Positions 24,975-33,676 of a stretch of 34,025 nt of DNA are shown here, piece by piece. The DNA is from Lachnospiraceae bacterium (GTDB lineage Bacteria; Bacillota_A; Clostridia; Lachnospirales; Lachnospiraceae). Position numbers and translations under genes: made by a program. Positions within the stretch are counted from its first letter, which is position 1. Each line of letters opens with the position of its first letter. The notes under the pieces were generated by a model. The model made no database searches. It had not been told where the DNA came from and saw nothing but the letters and a program-made list of their open reading frames with translations. Where the stretch lies: positions 1-34,025 of the forward strand of contig JAILOC010000095.1 in NCBI GenBank assembly GCA_024691045.1, given 5' to 3'.

Positions 24975-26363
24975 ATGGAAGTCGATGTAATGAAGAAAGT
25001 ACCCGTAAGGGAACAGGAAGCCAAAGTAAGAGCAACCAACTTCGAAGAGGTCTGCTACGGATACAGCCTTGAAGAGGCTCAGGCCGAGGCGGGCAGATGC
25101 CTTAACTGCAAGAATGCACAGTGCATGAAGGGATGTCCCGTTTCGATCGATATCCCCGGATTCATCCAGCAGATCAAGGAAGGCAATATCGAAGAAGCAT
25201 ACAATATCATTTCAAGATCCTCAGCACTGCCTGCTGTATGCGGAAGAGTATGTCCCCAGGAAACGCAGTGTGAAGGAAAGTGCATAAGGGGTATCAAGGG
25301 GGAACCTGTTTCGATCGGCAAGCTCGAAAGATTTGTTGCCGATTATGCTATGGAGCACGGTCTCAAGCCCAGAATGACCGCTGAACCCAACGGGATCAAG
25401 GTAGCAGTTATCGGTTCCGGTCCCAGCGGACTTACTTGTGCGGGAGATCTTGCAAAGCTCGGATATGATGTTACCATTTTCGAAGCACTTCATCAGGCAG
25501 GCGGTGTACTCATATACGGCATCCCTGAGTTCAGGCTTCCCAAGGAAAGAGTTGTTGCCAGGGAGATCGAGAATGTCAAGGCACTTGGTGTTAAGATCGA
25601 GACCAACGTTGTCGTAGGACGCAGCGTCACCATTGACGAGCTCATGGAAAAAGAAGGATTCAGGGCAGTATTCATCGGATCGGGAGCAGGTCTTCCCAGA
25701 TTCATGAACATTCCCGGTGAGACTCTCAACGGAGTGTTCTCTGCTAACGAGTATCTCACCAGAAGCAACCTCATGAAGTCCTTCCGCGAAGATTCACCCA
25801 CTCCCATCATGAAGAGCAAAAAGGTTGCAGTTGTCGGCGGCGGAAACGTTGCGATGGATGCAGCAAGAACAGCTCTCAGACTCGGAGCAGAGGTGCATAT
25901 AGTTTACAGAAGAGGTGAAGAGGAGCTCCCTGCAAGAGTTGAGGAAGTTCATCACGCCAAGGAAGAGGGAATCATCTTTGATCTCCTCACCAATCCTACC
26001 GAGATCCTCGGTGATGAGAAGGGATGGGTAAAGGGTATCAGATGCGTTCGCATGGAACTCGGCGAACCCGATGAGTCCGGCAGAAGAAGCCCTCAGCCCG
26101 TTGAGGGATCTGAATTCGATATCGATGTGGATACCGTCATCATGAGCCTCGGTACAAGCCCCAATCCTCTTATCTCCATGACCACCAAGGGGCTCGATAC
26201 CAATAAGAGAAAGTGTATCGTTGCCGAGGAAAATACCGGCAAGACTTCCAGGGATGGCGTATATGCCGGAGGCGATGCCGTTACCGGTGCAGCTACCGTA
26301 ATCCTTGCAATGGGTGCGGGCAAGGAAGCTGCTAAGGCAATCGACGAATATCTTAAGGGCTGA
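24975..26363 (+). CDS. nfnB: NfnB-type subunit (often annotated GltA, glutamate synthase small-subunit-like)
   Basis: A 462-residue flavoprotein related to the glutamate synthase small subunit. Two [4Fe-4S] sites are visible near the N-terminus: C42, C45, C50, C54 and C89, C93, C99, C103. A first dinucleotide fold has GSGPSGLTCAGDLAKLGYDV (about 142-161). A second has VGGGNVAMDAARTALRLGAE (about 289-308), followed by IVYRRGEEELPAR. In tandem with nfnA this is the large subunit of NADH-dependent reduced ferredoxin:NADP oxidoreductase, the site of bifurcation in characterised enzymes. AAGGAG at 24959-24964 is 10 bases upstream of the ATG. A second ATG follows 5 codons in. No glutamate synthase large subunit is nearby, arguing against a gltD role. 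Confidence 0.9.
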   Translation: MEVDVMKKVPVREQEAKVRATNFEEVCYGYSLEEAQAEAGRCLNCKNAQCMKGCPVSIDIPGFIQQIKEGNIEEAYNIISRSSALPAVCGRVCPQETQCEGKCIRGIKGEPVSIGKLERFVADYAMEHGLKPRMTAEPNGIKVAVIGSGPSGLTCAGDLAKLGYDVTIFEALHQAGGVLIYGIPEFRLPKERVVAREIENVKALGVKIETNVVVGRSVTIDELMEKEGFRAVFIGSGAGLPRFMNIPGETLNGVFSANEYLTRSNLMKSFREDSPTPIMKSKKVAVVGGGNVAMDAARTALRLGAEVHIVYRRGEEELPARVEEVHHAKEEGIIFDLLTNPTEILGDEKGWVKGIRCVRMELGEPDESGRRSPQPVEGSEFDIDVDTVIMSLGTSPNPLISMTTKGLDTNKRKCIVAEENTGKTSRDGVYAGGDAVTGAATVILAMGAGKEAAKAIDEYLKG

Positions 26364-26393
26364 TCTTTCGTAACAGATTAACCTGCATCGGGG

Positions 26394-26978
26394 ATGAAAA
26401 ATATGTCAGGTGATGAAAGAGAACTAAGTGTAAATTACGGGTTCAGTGAGGAACCGGGTAAGACCGCAGCTGAGCCCGAGGAACACTCATTTATTTCCAA
26501 AGCTCCATATATAAGAAATAACGATAAGGCTACCGATTACAAATCCACCGGATATCTGCTCACGATATTCGGCGGAGCGGGTATTCTTTTCGTCATCCTT
26601 ACCTTGTTTGATGTGATACCGAAGTTTTTGGGAAATCCATATATGAGCTACGGTATCATTTTTGCGGTTTTTGTGCTTTTCTTTGTGATGGGCATCAGTT
26701 CTATCAGAAGTGCCGGGATCTTTGAGAAGAAAGCCAAGTCGGACAATACTCTCGAAGACAGGATCATAAGATATGTAGCAGAGGATCTGACCGCCGAGTC
26801 CGTCGATGAAAGGGCGGAAATCTCGGAAGGCGATACTCCCGAGATAATGTTCTTCAAAAGGACGGACAGCTTAAAGAGTATTCTGATGAAAAAGTTTGTC
26901 AATATCGATCCTGATTTTCTGGACAGCCTGATCGATGAAAAGCTCTACGACAGTCTTTACGAAAAGAGTGACGAATGA
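26394..26978 (+). CDS. Small two-TM protein of unknown function before rlmH
   Basis: A 194-residue protein with two TM helices at about 53-75 and 84-106. The N-terminus (1-50) is acidic. The C-terminal part (110-194) is a soluble charged domain rich in Glu/Asp that may hold a helical bundle (MKKFVNIDPDFLDSLIDEKLYDS). I do not recognise a family. An ATG at 26403 is an alternative start. A GGGG at 26390-26393 is the only purine-rich site upstream. Its stop overlaps the rlmH start (ATGA), so translation is coupled to rlmH and nth. Confidence 0.75.
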   Translation: MKNMSGDERELSVNYGFSEEPGKTAAEPEEHSFISKAPYIRNNDKATDYKSTGYLLTIFGGAGILFVILTLFDVIPKFLGNPYMSYGIIFAVFVLFFVMGISSIRSAGIFEKKAKSDNTLEDRIIRYVAEDLTAESVDERAEISEGDTPEIMFFKRTDSLKSILMKKFVNIDPDFLDSLIDEKLYDSLYEKSDE

Positions 26979-27451
26979 ACATTACTCTTATCTGTGTAGG
27001 CAAGATCAAAGAGGCTTTTTATCGTGATGCGGTTGCGGAGTACGCAAAGAGACTGTCGGCCTATTGCTCATTCAGGGTGATCGAAGTTGATGATGAACCC
27101 GATACCGGTAATTCTCCGTCCGCTTCAGAGCGTGTGAAGGATACGGAAGGTGAGCGTATCCTTAAGAATATCGATCCGGGAATGCATGTTATAACTCTTG
27201 AGATAAAGGGTAAAAAGTACGATTCCGAAAAGTTCTCAGGGATGCTTTCGGACCTGTTTATTTCCGGCAGGAGTGATATAGCGTTTGTAATCGGCGGATC
27301 ACTGGGACTTTCGGAAAAAGTATCATCCAGAGCCGACCTTAAGCTGAGTTTTTCGGATATGACGTTTCCCCATCAGCTGATGAGGGTGATATTGTCCGAA
27401 CAGATATACAGGGCGTTCAGGATAATGCGCGGAGAACCGTATCATAAATGA
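26975..27451 (+). CDS. rlmH: 23S rRNA pseudouridine-1915 N3-methyltransferase RlmH
   Basis: SPOUT-family methyltransferase that modifies pseudouridine 1915 in helix 69 of 23S rRNA on assembled ribosomes. The 158-residue product is standard. It opens MNITLICVGKIKEAFYRDA and has the knot motif FVIGGSLGLSEKV (about 108-120) with LSFSDMTFPHQLMRVILSEQ and the terminal RGEPYHK that completes the SAM pocket. The start overlaps the preceding stop by 4 bases (ATGA) and its own stop overlaps nth likewise, a tightly coupled three-gene set. Confidence 0.96.
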   Translation: MNITLICVGKIKEAFYRDAVAEYAKRLSAYCSFRVIEVDDEPDTGNSPSASERVKDTEGERILKNIDPGMHVITLEIKGKKYDSEKFSGMLSDLFISGRSDIAFVIGGSLGLSEKVSSRADLKLSFSDMTFPHQLMRVILSEQIYRAFRIMRGEPYHK

Positions 27452-28122
27452 GAAAAAAACTGCTTGCGGAAGAAGTTATTAACAGGCTTAAAAGTGAATA
27501 TCCCGATTCCGTATGTACACTTGATGCGGGATCGGCATGGCAGCTGCTGGTAAGCGTAAGGCTTGCTGCACAGTGTACAGATAAGAGAGTTAATGAAACC
27601 GTTCCCGCACTTTTTGCAAAATATGATTCTCCCGAAAAGCTTGCTAAGGCGAAGATCCCGGATATCGAAAAGTTCATAAAGCCGTGCGGGCTTTTCAAGA
27701 CCAAAGCCAGGGATATCAAGGCGTGCATGACGGAACTGGTTGAGCGCTTTGACGGGATCGTTCCGGATACAATGGAAGAACTTCTTTCCCTTCCGGGTGT
27801 AGGAAGAAAAAGTGCAAACCTTATCCTCGGTGATGTATTCGGGCAGGAAAGCTATGTATGTGATACTCACTGCATAAGACTGTCCGGAAGGATCGGACTG
27901 AGCGACGGAAGCAGGGACCCGTACAAGGTCGAAATGCAGCTTCGCAAGATCGTCCCGCCCGAAGAATCCGGAGCTCTGTGTCACAGGCTTGTGGATCACG
28001 GACGTGCTGTATGCAAAGCGCAGAATCCTCAGTGTGAAAGCTGTTGTTTGTCTGACGTATGCAGGAATATGCAGAAGCAGCTGCGAGATAAACAATCAGC
28101 ATATAAAGAGAAAAATATTTGA
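27448..28122 (+). CDS. nth: Endonuclease III (DNA glycosylase/AP lyase)
   Basis: Base-excision repair enzyme for oxidised pyrimidines. The 224-residue product has LLVSVRLAAQCTDKRVN near the N-terminus, the helix-hairpin-helix LPGVGRKSANLIL with catalytic Lys121, catalytic Asp139 (CDTH; E. coli has VDTH) and the C-x6-C-x2-C-x5-C [4Fe-4S] cluster at the C-terminus. Small deviations from the E. coli type (AAQCTD for SAQATD) sit in the DNA-binding face but catalytic residues are intact. It overlaps rlmH by 4 bases (ATGA). The purine-rich site for the next gene starts just after its stop. Confidence 0.95.
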   Translation: MRKKLLAEEVINRLKSEYPDSVCTLDAGSAWQLLVSVRLAAQCTDKRVNETVPALFAKYDSPEKLAKAKIPDIEKFIKPCGLFKTKARDIKACMTELVERFDGIVPDTMEELLSLPGVGRKSANLILGDVFGQESYVCDTHCIRLSGRIGLSDGSRDPYKVEMQLRKIVPPEESGALCHRLVDHGRAVCKAQNPQCESCCLSDVCRNMQKQLRDKQSAYKEKNI

Positions 28123-28144
28123 TCAGTGAAAGGAGATCCGGACT

Positions 28145-29449
28145 ATGAGAATGGTAGACATCATCGCTTCAAAAAGAAACGGCAACGAGCTTACCGACGA
28201 AGAGATCTCTTTTTTCGTAAACGGATATACCAAGGGCGAGATCCCGGATTATCAGGTTTCCGCTCTTATGATGGCCATCTATTTCAGGGGGATGAACGAA
28301 AGAGAAACCCTGACACTTACGAATGTAATGGCAGACTCGGGAGATAAACTCGATCTGTCCGCGATAAACGGCATCAAGGTCGATAAGCATTCCACGGGCG
28401 GCGTCGGTGACAAGACTTCCATTGCACTAACCCCAATCGTTGCCGCGTGCGGAGTTCCGATCGCCAAGATGAGCGGAAGAGGACTCGGCCATACCGGCGG
28501 AACGATTGATAAGCTTGAAAGCTTTAACGGCTTCAATGTTTCCATTCCAACAGAGACCTTTATCAGGAATGTCAACAATATCGGCATTTCCCTTATGGGA
28601 CAGACTGCCGATCTTGCTCCTGCAGACAAGAAGCTCTATGCACTCAGGGATGTTACCGCTACGGTAGAGAATATGTCACTTATCGCAAGCTCCATCATGA
28701 GTAAGAAGCTTGCGGCGGGTGCGGATGCGATCGTACTTGACGTCAAGACCGGAAGCGGTGCCTTTATGAAGACCTTAGAGGATTCGAAAGCTCTTGCCGA
28801 GGAGATGGTCACCATAGGAAAAGGTGCGGGACGAAAGATGGTTGCCGTTATCAGTGACATGGACCAGCCTCTCGGAAGAAAAGTCGGAAATGCGCTTGAA
28901 GTCATCGAAGCCATTGATACGCTTCGCGGAAAAGGTCCCGATGATTTCACACTTCTTGTAAGGACTCTTGCATCATATATGATCATGCTCGGCGGAAAAG
29001 CTTCTTCGGAAGAAGAGGCGCTTAAGATGATCGATGATGTGATCGAAAGCGGAAAAGCACTCGATAAGCTTGCTGAATTTGTAAAGGCTCAGGGCGGCGA
29101 TCCTTCTCAGGTATATGACACCTCGCTTCTTAAGGTTTCCGATAAAAAGAAAGTCATCACCGCGGAAAAGAGCGGATATATTTCCAGGATCGTCTGTGAC
29201 AGCGTCGGTGTAAGCTGCATGATGCTCGGCGGCGGAAGAGCATCCAAGGAGGATGTCATTGACCTGAGCGTCGGGATCGAGCTTCTTAAGAAGGTCGGCT
29301 CACAGGTAAATGCCGGTGATGAAATTGCGTATGTATATTATAACGATGAGAAGAATCTTGATGCGGCTCTACAAAAGCTGAAGGGTTCTTATGAATATTC
29401 CGATAAGGCTCCTGAACCTCAGAAGCTTATCAAGGAAGTGATCAGATAA
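28145..29449 (+). CDS. pdp: Pyrimidine-nucleoside phosphorylase
   Basis: Phosphorolysis of uridine, thymidine or deoxyuridine to the base and (deoxy)ribose-1-phosphate in nucleoside salvage. The 434-residue length and sequence match the thymidine/pyrimidine phosphorylase family: DKHSTGGVGDKTS (phosphate loop, about 80-92) and the signature SGRGLGHTGGTIDKLES (about 113-129). The C-terminal domain has the usual hammerhead region. Sequence alone does not separate Pdp from DeoA. Gram-positive relatives are mostly Pdp. AAAGGAG at 28129-28135 precedes the ATG. phoH follows after 10 bp. Confidence 0.94.
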   Translation: MRMVDIIASKRNGNELTDEEISFFVNGYTKGEIPDYQVSALMMAIYFRGMNERETLTLTNVMADSGDKLDLSAINGIKVDKHSTGGVGDKTSIALTPIVAACGVPIAKMSGRGLGHTGGTIDKLESFNGFNVSIPTETFIRNVNNIGISLMGQTADLAPADKKLYALRDVTATVENMSLIASSIMSKKLAAGADAIVLDVKTGSGAFMKTLEDSKALAEEMVTIGKGAGRKMVAVISDMDQPLGRKVGNALEVIEAIDTLRGKGPDDFTLLVRTLASYMIMLGGKASSEEEALKMIDDVIESGKALDKLAEFVKAQGGDPSQVYDTSLLKVSDKKKVITAEKSGYISRIVCDSVGVSCMMLGGGRASKEDVIDLSVGIELLKKVGSQVNAGDEIAYVYYNDEKNLDAALQKLKGSYEYSDKAPEPQKLIKEVIR

Positions 29450-29459
29450 AGGAATTTGA

Positions 29460-30446
29460 ATGGAAGAGATATCTCTTAAAGCGGAACTGACCGATGAAGA
29501 AATGCGAAATATATTCGGTATGAGGGATGCCTACATCAAAAAGGTGGAAGCATCGATGAATGTAAGGGTCGTTTCCAGAAACGGTTATCTGTATGTATAC
29601 GGAGCTGAGGACAATGCGAAAAAGGCTATGTCCGTGATCATGGATCTGAAGGATTATTCCGGCAAAGTGGGCAATTTGGAAGAACAGAATGTTGATTATG
29701 CAATTGAAGAAGCATCGGATAATAACGGCGGTGTCTTAAGTGAGACCCTGACCGATTGTATCTGTCATACAGCTGCGGGCAAACCGGTTTTCCCCAAGAC
29801 GCTGGGTCAGAAAGCTTATGTCGGGTCCATCAGGGATAAGATGATCACCTTCGGAATCGGACCTGCAGGAACCGGTAAAACCTATCTTGCAATGGCAATG
29901 GCCATTACAGCATTCAAAAACGAAGAGGTCGGAAGGATAATCCTTACAAGACCTGCGATAGAAGCCGGTGAAAAGCTCGGCTTCCTTCCGGGTGATCTTC
30001 AGAGCAAGGTTGATCCGTACTTAAGACCTCTCTATGATGCGCTTTTCCAGATAATGGGACCCGAGAAATTCAGTGCCAATATGGAGAAGGGACTTATTGA
30101 GGTTGCGCCCCTTGCATATATGAGAGGAAGAACCCTCGATAATGCATTCATAATACTTGACGAAGCACAGAACACAACTCCCGCACAGATGAAGATGTTC
30201 CTTACGAGAATAGGCTTCGGCTCCAAGGTTGTTGTAACGGGAGATGCAACACAGAAGGATCTGGCTCCGGGAACAGTGAGCGGACTTGATGTTGCGACCG
30301 GAGTTCTCGGAGGAATGGACGAGATTGCTTTCTGTTATCTGACCAGCAAGGATGTAGTAAGACATCCTCTTGTCCAGAAGATCGTCAAGCGCTACGAAGA
30401 TTATGAGAACAGAAGAAAGACTAACGACAAAAAGCACAGGTCTTAA
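29460..30446 (+). CDS. phoH: PhoH-like ATPase
   Basis: P-loop ATPase of the PhoH/YbeZ family, linked in the literature to rRNA processing with YbeY. The 328-residue product has an N-terminal KH-like stretch (about 1-65), Walker A GPAGTGKT (134-141), LTRPAIEAGEKLGFLPGD (162-179) and Walker B FIILDEAQN (230-238), then GDATQKDL and RHPLVQKIVKRYE. AAAGGAA precedes the ATG. The order phoH - PgpH-like - ybeY is strongly conserved in Firmicutes and holds here. The next gene overlaps its 3' end by 44 bases. Confidence 0.96.
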   Translation: MEEISLKAELTDEEMRNIFGMRDAYIKKVEASMNVRVVSRNGYLYVYGAEDNAKKAMSVIMDLKDYSGKVGNLEEQNVDYAIEEASDNNGGVLSETLTDCICHTAAGKPVFPKTLGQKAYVGSIRDKMITFGIGPAGTGKTYLAMAMAITAFKNEEVGRIILTRPAIEAGEKLGFLPGDLQSKVDPYLRPLYDALFQIMGPEKFSANMEKGLIEVAPLAYMRGRTLDNAFIILDEAQNTTPAQMKMFLTRIGFGSKVVVTGDATQKDLAPGTVSGLDVATGVLGGMDEIAFCYLTSKDVVRHPLVQKIVKRYEDYENRRKTNDKKHRS

Positions 30447-31614
30447 AGCGTTCGGCATTGTTTTCACGCTTGTTTACGCTCTGCTCCTTACCGGATGCGG
30501 CTATTTTCTCGGTAAGGATACTGCCGAGCTTATTCAGCTGGCTGTTTTTTCCTGCATAATAGGTGGAACCGTATCGCTCTGCATCAGGAAGTTTTATCCG
30601 CAGTCGGTTACCGATCCCGATATCTCCAAAGCGGCGGAGAAGAGATTCCTTGTCGTTCTTTTCCTGAGCATGCTTTTGTCGGTGCTGTTTTCATCATTTC
30701 CCAATACCATGTGGGTATTTGTTCCTGTCTTTGTTGTGCTTTCACTTTTTTCGACACCGGCACTAGGCATCATCATCGCATCGCTGCTTCTTGCGGGAAC
30801 AATACTTGTTTCGGGATGCGGAGTCATTGTTTTCTTCGTTTATCTTGTCAGCGGAGTTTTCTCGGTGATAGTATTTCTTCCGCTCGGACCCGAGATGAGA
30901 TTTGCTCTTCCGGCATTACTTTCATCCTGCTGTCTTGTGGTATGCGAGATGTGCGGGATCATACTTACGATCAATTCAAGACCGGAGCTTCAGCTTTTCT
31001 ATCTGCCCCTTGTAAACTGCCTTATAGGACTTATAGTCATTTATTCGGCTTTCAGGGGATATTCGTCGCTTATAATGTACAGATATTCCGATCTGTATCA
31101 GACGCTCTGCGATACCGAAAGTGATACGCTGCTTTCACTCAAATCCGAGGATCCCAGGAAGTATATGGTAAGTCTTCATACCGCATACTTTTGTGACCGC
31201 ATAGCATCGGGACTCGGACTTGATCCCGACATTGTAAAGTGTGCGGGATATTATCATGAACTGACTCCTTCGGATAAGAATGCGAGGGAAGATTTCTATT
31301 ATGACATGCGGTTTACGAATGCACTCAAGTACATTCTCGATGAGTACATCGCATATATCAAAAATCCCGGAATATCTCTTTCGTCCAGGGAGGCTGCAGT
31401 GCTCGTTTGCTCCAAGACCGTTGTGATGGCTGTGATGGCTGTGTTTGAGAAGGACAGGGATGCTGATATAGATACCGCCAAACTTACCGATGCGGTATTT
31501 GACAGATTCATCAAGAAGGGTACTTTTGATGATTGTGATATCACATTCTCCGACATCACGGAGATGAAGAAGATATTCAAAGAGGAGAAGCTCTATTATG
31601 ACTTTCTTCGTTGA
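30403..31614 (+). CDS. Degenerate PgpH-like (7TM-HD) membrane protein, catalytic residues lost
   Basis: Position between phoH and ybeY and the C-terminal pattern identify this as a relative of PgpH (YqfF), the c-di-AMP phosphodiesterase. The 403-residue product has about seven TM helices (15-37, 41-61, 82-98, 104-118, 120-158, 168-190, 198-216). It lacks the large extracellular 7TMR-HDED domain of normal PgpH (roughly 700 residues in all). In the HD region KYMVSLHT replaces the usual TYxHS (His to Val256), YYHE replaces YYHD (Asp to Glu286), no HHGT is present, and SREAAVLVCSKTV has Lys338 where LADS has the metal Asp. The helical scaffold (DAVFDRFIKKGTFDDCDITF) remains. It is probably a pseudoenzyme. 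ATG at 30403 overlaps phoH. An earlier TTG is unlikely. Confidence 0.82.
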   Translation: MRTEERLTTKSTGLKAFGIVFTLVYALLLTGCGYFLGKDTAELIQLAVFSCIIGGTVSLCIRKFYPQSVTDPDISKAAEKRFLVVLFLSMLLSVLFSSFPNTMWVFVPVFVVLSLFSTPALGIIIASLLLAGTILVSGCGVIVFFVYLVSGVFSVIVFLPLGPEMRFALPALLSSCCLVVCEMCGIILTINSRPELQLFYLPLVNCLIGLIVIYSAFRGYSSLIMYRYSDLYQTLCDTESDTLLSLKSEDPRKYMVSLHTAYFCDRIASGLGLDPDIVKCAGYYHELTPSDKNAREDFYYDMRFTNALKYILDEYIAYIKNPGISLSSREAAVLVCSKTVVMAVMAVFEKDRDADIDTAKLTDAVFDRFIKKGTFDDCDITFSDITEMKKIFKEEKLYYDFLR

Positions 31615-32104
31615 AAATGAAACCGATGCCGATTTCGGATTCGATGCATCGGAGCTTATAAGAACGGTCTGTGAACGCAGCTTTTCTTCAGAAGGTGCGC
31701 CGACGGATGCTTCCTGCGTAAATATCATAATAACCGATTCGGAGGGCATCAGGGAGCTCAATGCATCATACAGAGGAATAGATTCGCCGACGGATGTTCT
31801 TTCTTTTCCGGGACTTGATTTCGATAAGCCTTCCGATTTCGACATTTCAGATGAGAGAAGGGCTGACTGCATGGATCCGGAAAGCGGTGAGCTTGTTCTC
31901 GGAGATATAGTTCTTAATGCGGACCGAATCTTTTCACAGGCTGAGGAATACGGACACAGCGTTAAGAGAGAAATGGCTTTTCTGGTCGCACACAGCTGTC
32001 TTCATCTGTGCGGCTACGACCATATGACTGAGGACGAGGAGAAGGTCATGTTCTCCAAACAGGAAGCTATTCTTGAATCCCTTGGTATTACGAGAGGTAA
32101 CTGA
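31598..32104 (+). CDS. ybeY: Endoribonuclease YbeY
   Basis: Zinc-dependent single-strand RNase involved in 16S rRNA 3' maturation and quality control. The 168-residue product has the metal triad HxxxHxxxxxH as H132, H136 and H142 (HSCLHLCGYDH), preceded by the family block SPTDVLSFP and LGDIVLNADR. The start lies inside the end of the PgpH-like gene (17-base overlap), so it is translationally coupled. The order with phoH and the PgpH-like gene is the conserved Firmicutes one. Confidence 0.97.
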   Translation: MTFFVENETDADFGFDASELIRTVCERSFSSEGAPTDASCVNIIITDSEGIRELNASYRGIDSPTDVLSFPGLDFDKPSDFDISDERRADCMDPESGELVLGDIVLNADRIFSQAEEYGHSVKREMAFLVAHSCLHLCGYDHMTEDEEKVMFSKQEAILESLGITRGN

Positions 32105-33675
32105 TGAAAATATTTATAATCAAGAAAAAAACAGCGCTCATATCGCTTCTGATCTCTGTGCTTTCTATATACGCCTACAGGTTTATCCTTTCCGATACCG
32201 GAGTGGGATATATGATCAGTGCATATCTTGTATGTTCACTTATATGGATGGTGCTTGGCGAAGGCTTCTCAGATGTTATGGCCAGAATGATAAGGTCGAG
32301 GCTTTCCAAGGGACAAAAATCAAATGCCGGAACGATCCTTTCGGTCAGCCTGGTAAATCAGTTCCTTGCAGGTGTTATCGGCTCGGTCCTCTGCATTTTT
32401 CTGACTTATTATTCGATGAACGATCTCTTTGATCTTCCCAAGGGAAGATTCCTGGGATTATATTTTGCCGCTTACTTTTTCTTCAGGATGATCAATGAGT
32501 ATTTCTACGGGTATGCGGCTGTTTCTTCCGGTGACAGGGCTATATGCATCACATATGTGCTCAGGGAACTCTTAAGGCTTGCTGCCGGTTTTGCATTCAT
32601 GAAGTTTATGTATGACAAGGGAGTTATCGCCGGACAGATACTCATGGATGATGAAATGAAATACATCTATGCCGCAGCGGGTCTGTTTATCGGATTCTGC
32701 ATTGCCGAGGTATTTGTTTTCATTTTCCTGTTCATAGTAAGACTCGGACTTAAGATGAAGAGTGTTGGTGATCACGACGCATTCTCCGGCAAGGACCGCG
32801 TCGGGTATCTGTTCTATACGGTCTGGAGAAGACGTATCGGAAGCATGCTTCACGGCATTTTCTTCTGCCTGCTTCTATGTTCCTGCATTATGATCTCCGG
32901 GGATGCGGTCAGCATCGGTACTGCCGTCAGCTTTCTCATAATTCCATTTGCCGTTTCCGTGATCATATCTCTTTTCTGTGGAACAAGTGCTGCCATCAAC
33001 TGGGTGAGAAGTGTGCGTAAGAATGAGAAGGGGCCTTCCAGAGCATTCTTTGATTTCGGGATTCATATCGTTGTTATATCCGCGGTATTCTTTACCGCAT
33101 TCTTTGCATCGGGTTCAAAGCTTCTTGCCAAGGTTCTGATCACCGATCCGAATCTTTCGCTTACAACCGACCTGATTCTCATACTTTTAGCTTCAGTAGC
33201 TTTTGTCATTTACTGGTTCTGTGACCAGCTATGTGCAATGAGGGATGACCGCATTCCTAGGATAATTGCCGATGCGGCTGCGGGATTTGCTGGGCTTCTT
33301 ACTGTCAGACTCAGCGCAGGAGCTCATTCAATATACAGAACACTTATGCTTTCGATGCTTGTATATTCGATCATCGGTATGGCTGTCTGGTGCTTTATCA
33401 CTTATCTCCGTATGAGCATGGTGTTCGATTCTCTCAGGAATGTTCTTCTTCCGATCGTTTCCGGTGCCGTTACGGCGATATTCCTTCTGCTTATCACAAA
33501 TGCCGCAGCACCCCATCTCGGAAATCTGTTCACGCTCTGTCTGTGCATACCGATCGGACTTATAATCTATCATTCCGTGCTCCTGCTCCTTAGGAATTAT
33601 ACGGAATATGAGCTTAAGCTTATGCCCTTCGGAGGACTTCTCTACAGTCTCGGTCAGATTTTGAAAGTAATGTAA
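32104..33675 (+). CDS. Multi-pass membrane protein, MOP/flippase-like
   Basis: A 523-residue protein with about 12-14 hydrophobic helices spread evenly along its length and short loops, no signal cleavage site and no soluble domain. Helix spacing and length resemble the MOP superfamily (polysaccharide or lipid-II flippases such as SpoVB/MurJ), but I cannot see a family-defining motif, so the assignment is weak. The start overlaps the ybeY stop by 1 base (TGATG). The FAD-dependent protein gene starts 1 bp after its stop. It is therefore in the same operon as ybeY although its role is probably unrelated to rRNA. Confidence 0.7.
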   Translation: MKIFIIKKKTALISLLISVLSIYAYRFILSDTGVGYMISAYLVCSLIWMVLGEGFSDVMARMIRSRLSKGQKSNAGTILSVSLVNQFLAGVIGSVLCIFLTYYSMNDLFDLPKGRFLGLYFAAYFFFRMINEYFYGYAAVSSGDRAICITYVLRELLRLAAGFAFMKFMYDKGVIAGQILMDDEMKYIYAAAGLFIGFCIAEVFVFIFLFIVRLGLKMKSVGDHDAFSGKDRVGYLFYTVWRRRIGSMLHGIFFCLLLCSCIMISGDAVSIGTAVSFLIIPFAVSVIISLFCGTSAAINWVRSVRKNEKGPSRAFFDFGIHIVVISAVFFTAFFASGSKLLAKVLITDPNLSLTTDLILILLASVAFVIYWFCDQLCAMRDDRIPRIIADAAAGFAGLLTVRLSAGAHSIYRTLMLSMLVYSIIGMAVWCFITYLRMSMVFDSLRNVLLPIVSGAVTAIFLLLITNAAAPHLGNLFTLCLCIPIGLIIYHSVLLLLRNYTEYELKLMPFGGLLYSLGQILKVM

Positions 33676-33676
33676 A

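Noticed and set aside
24975..26363. Glutamate synthase small subunit (gltD)
   Set aside because: The tandem with an NfnA-type subunit, two N-terminal Cys clusters and the lack of a large-subunit gene favour NfnB.
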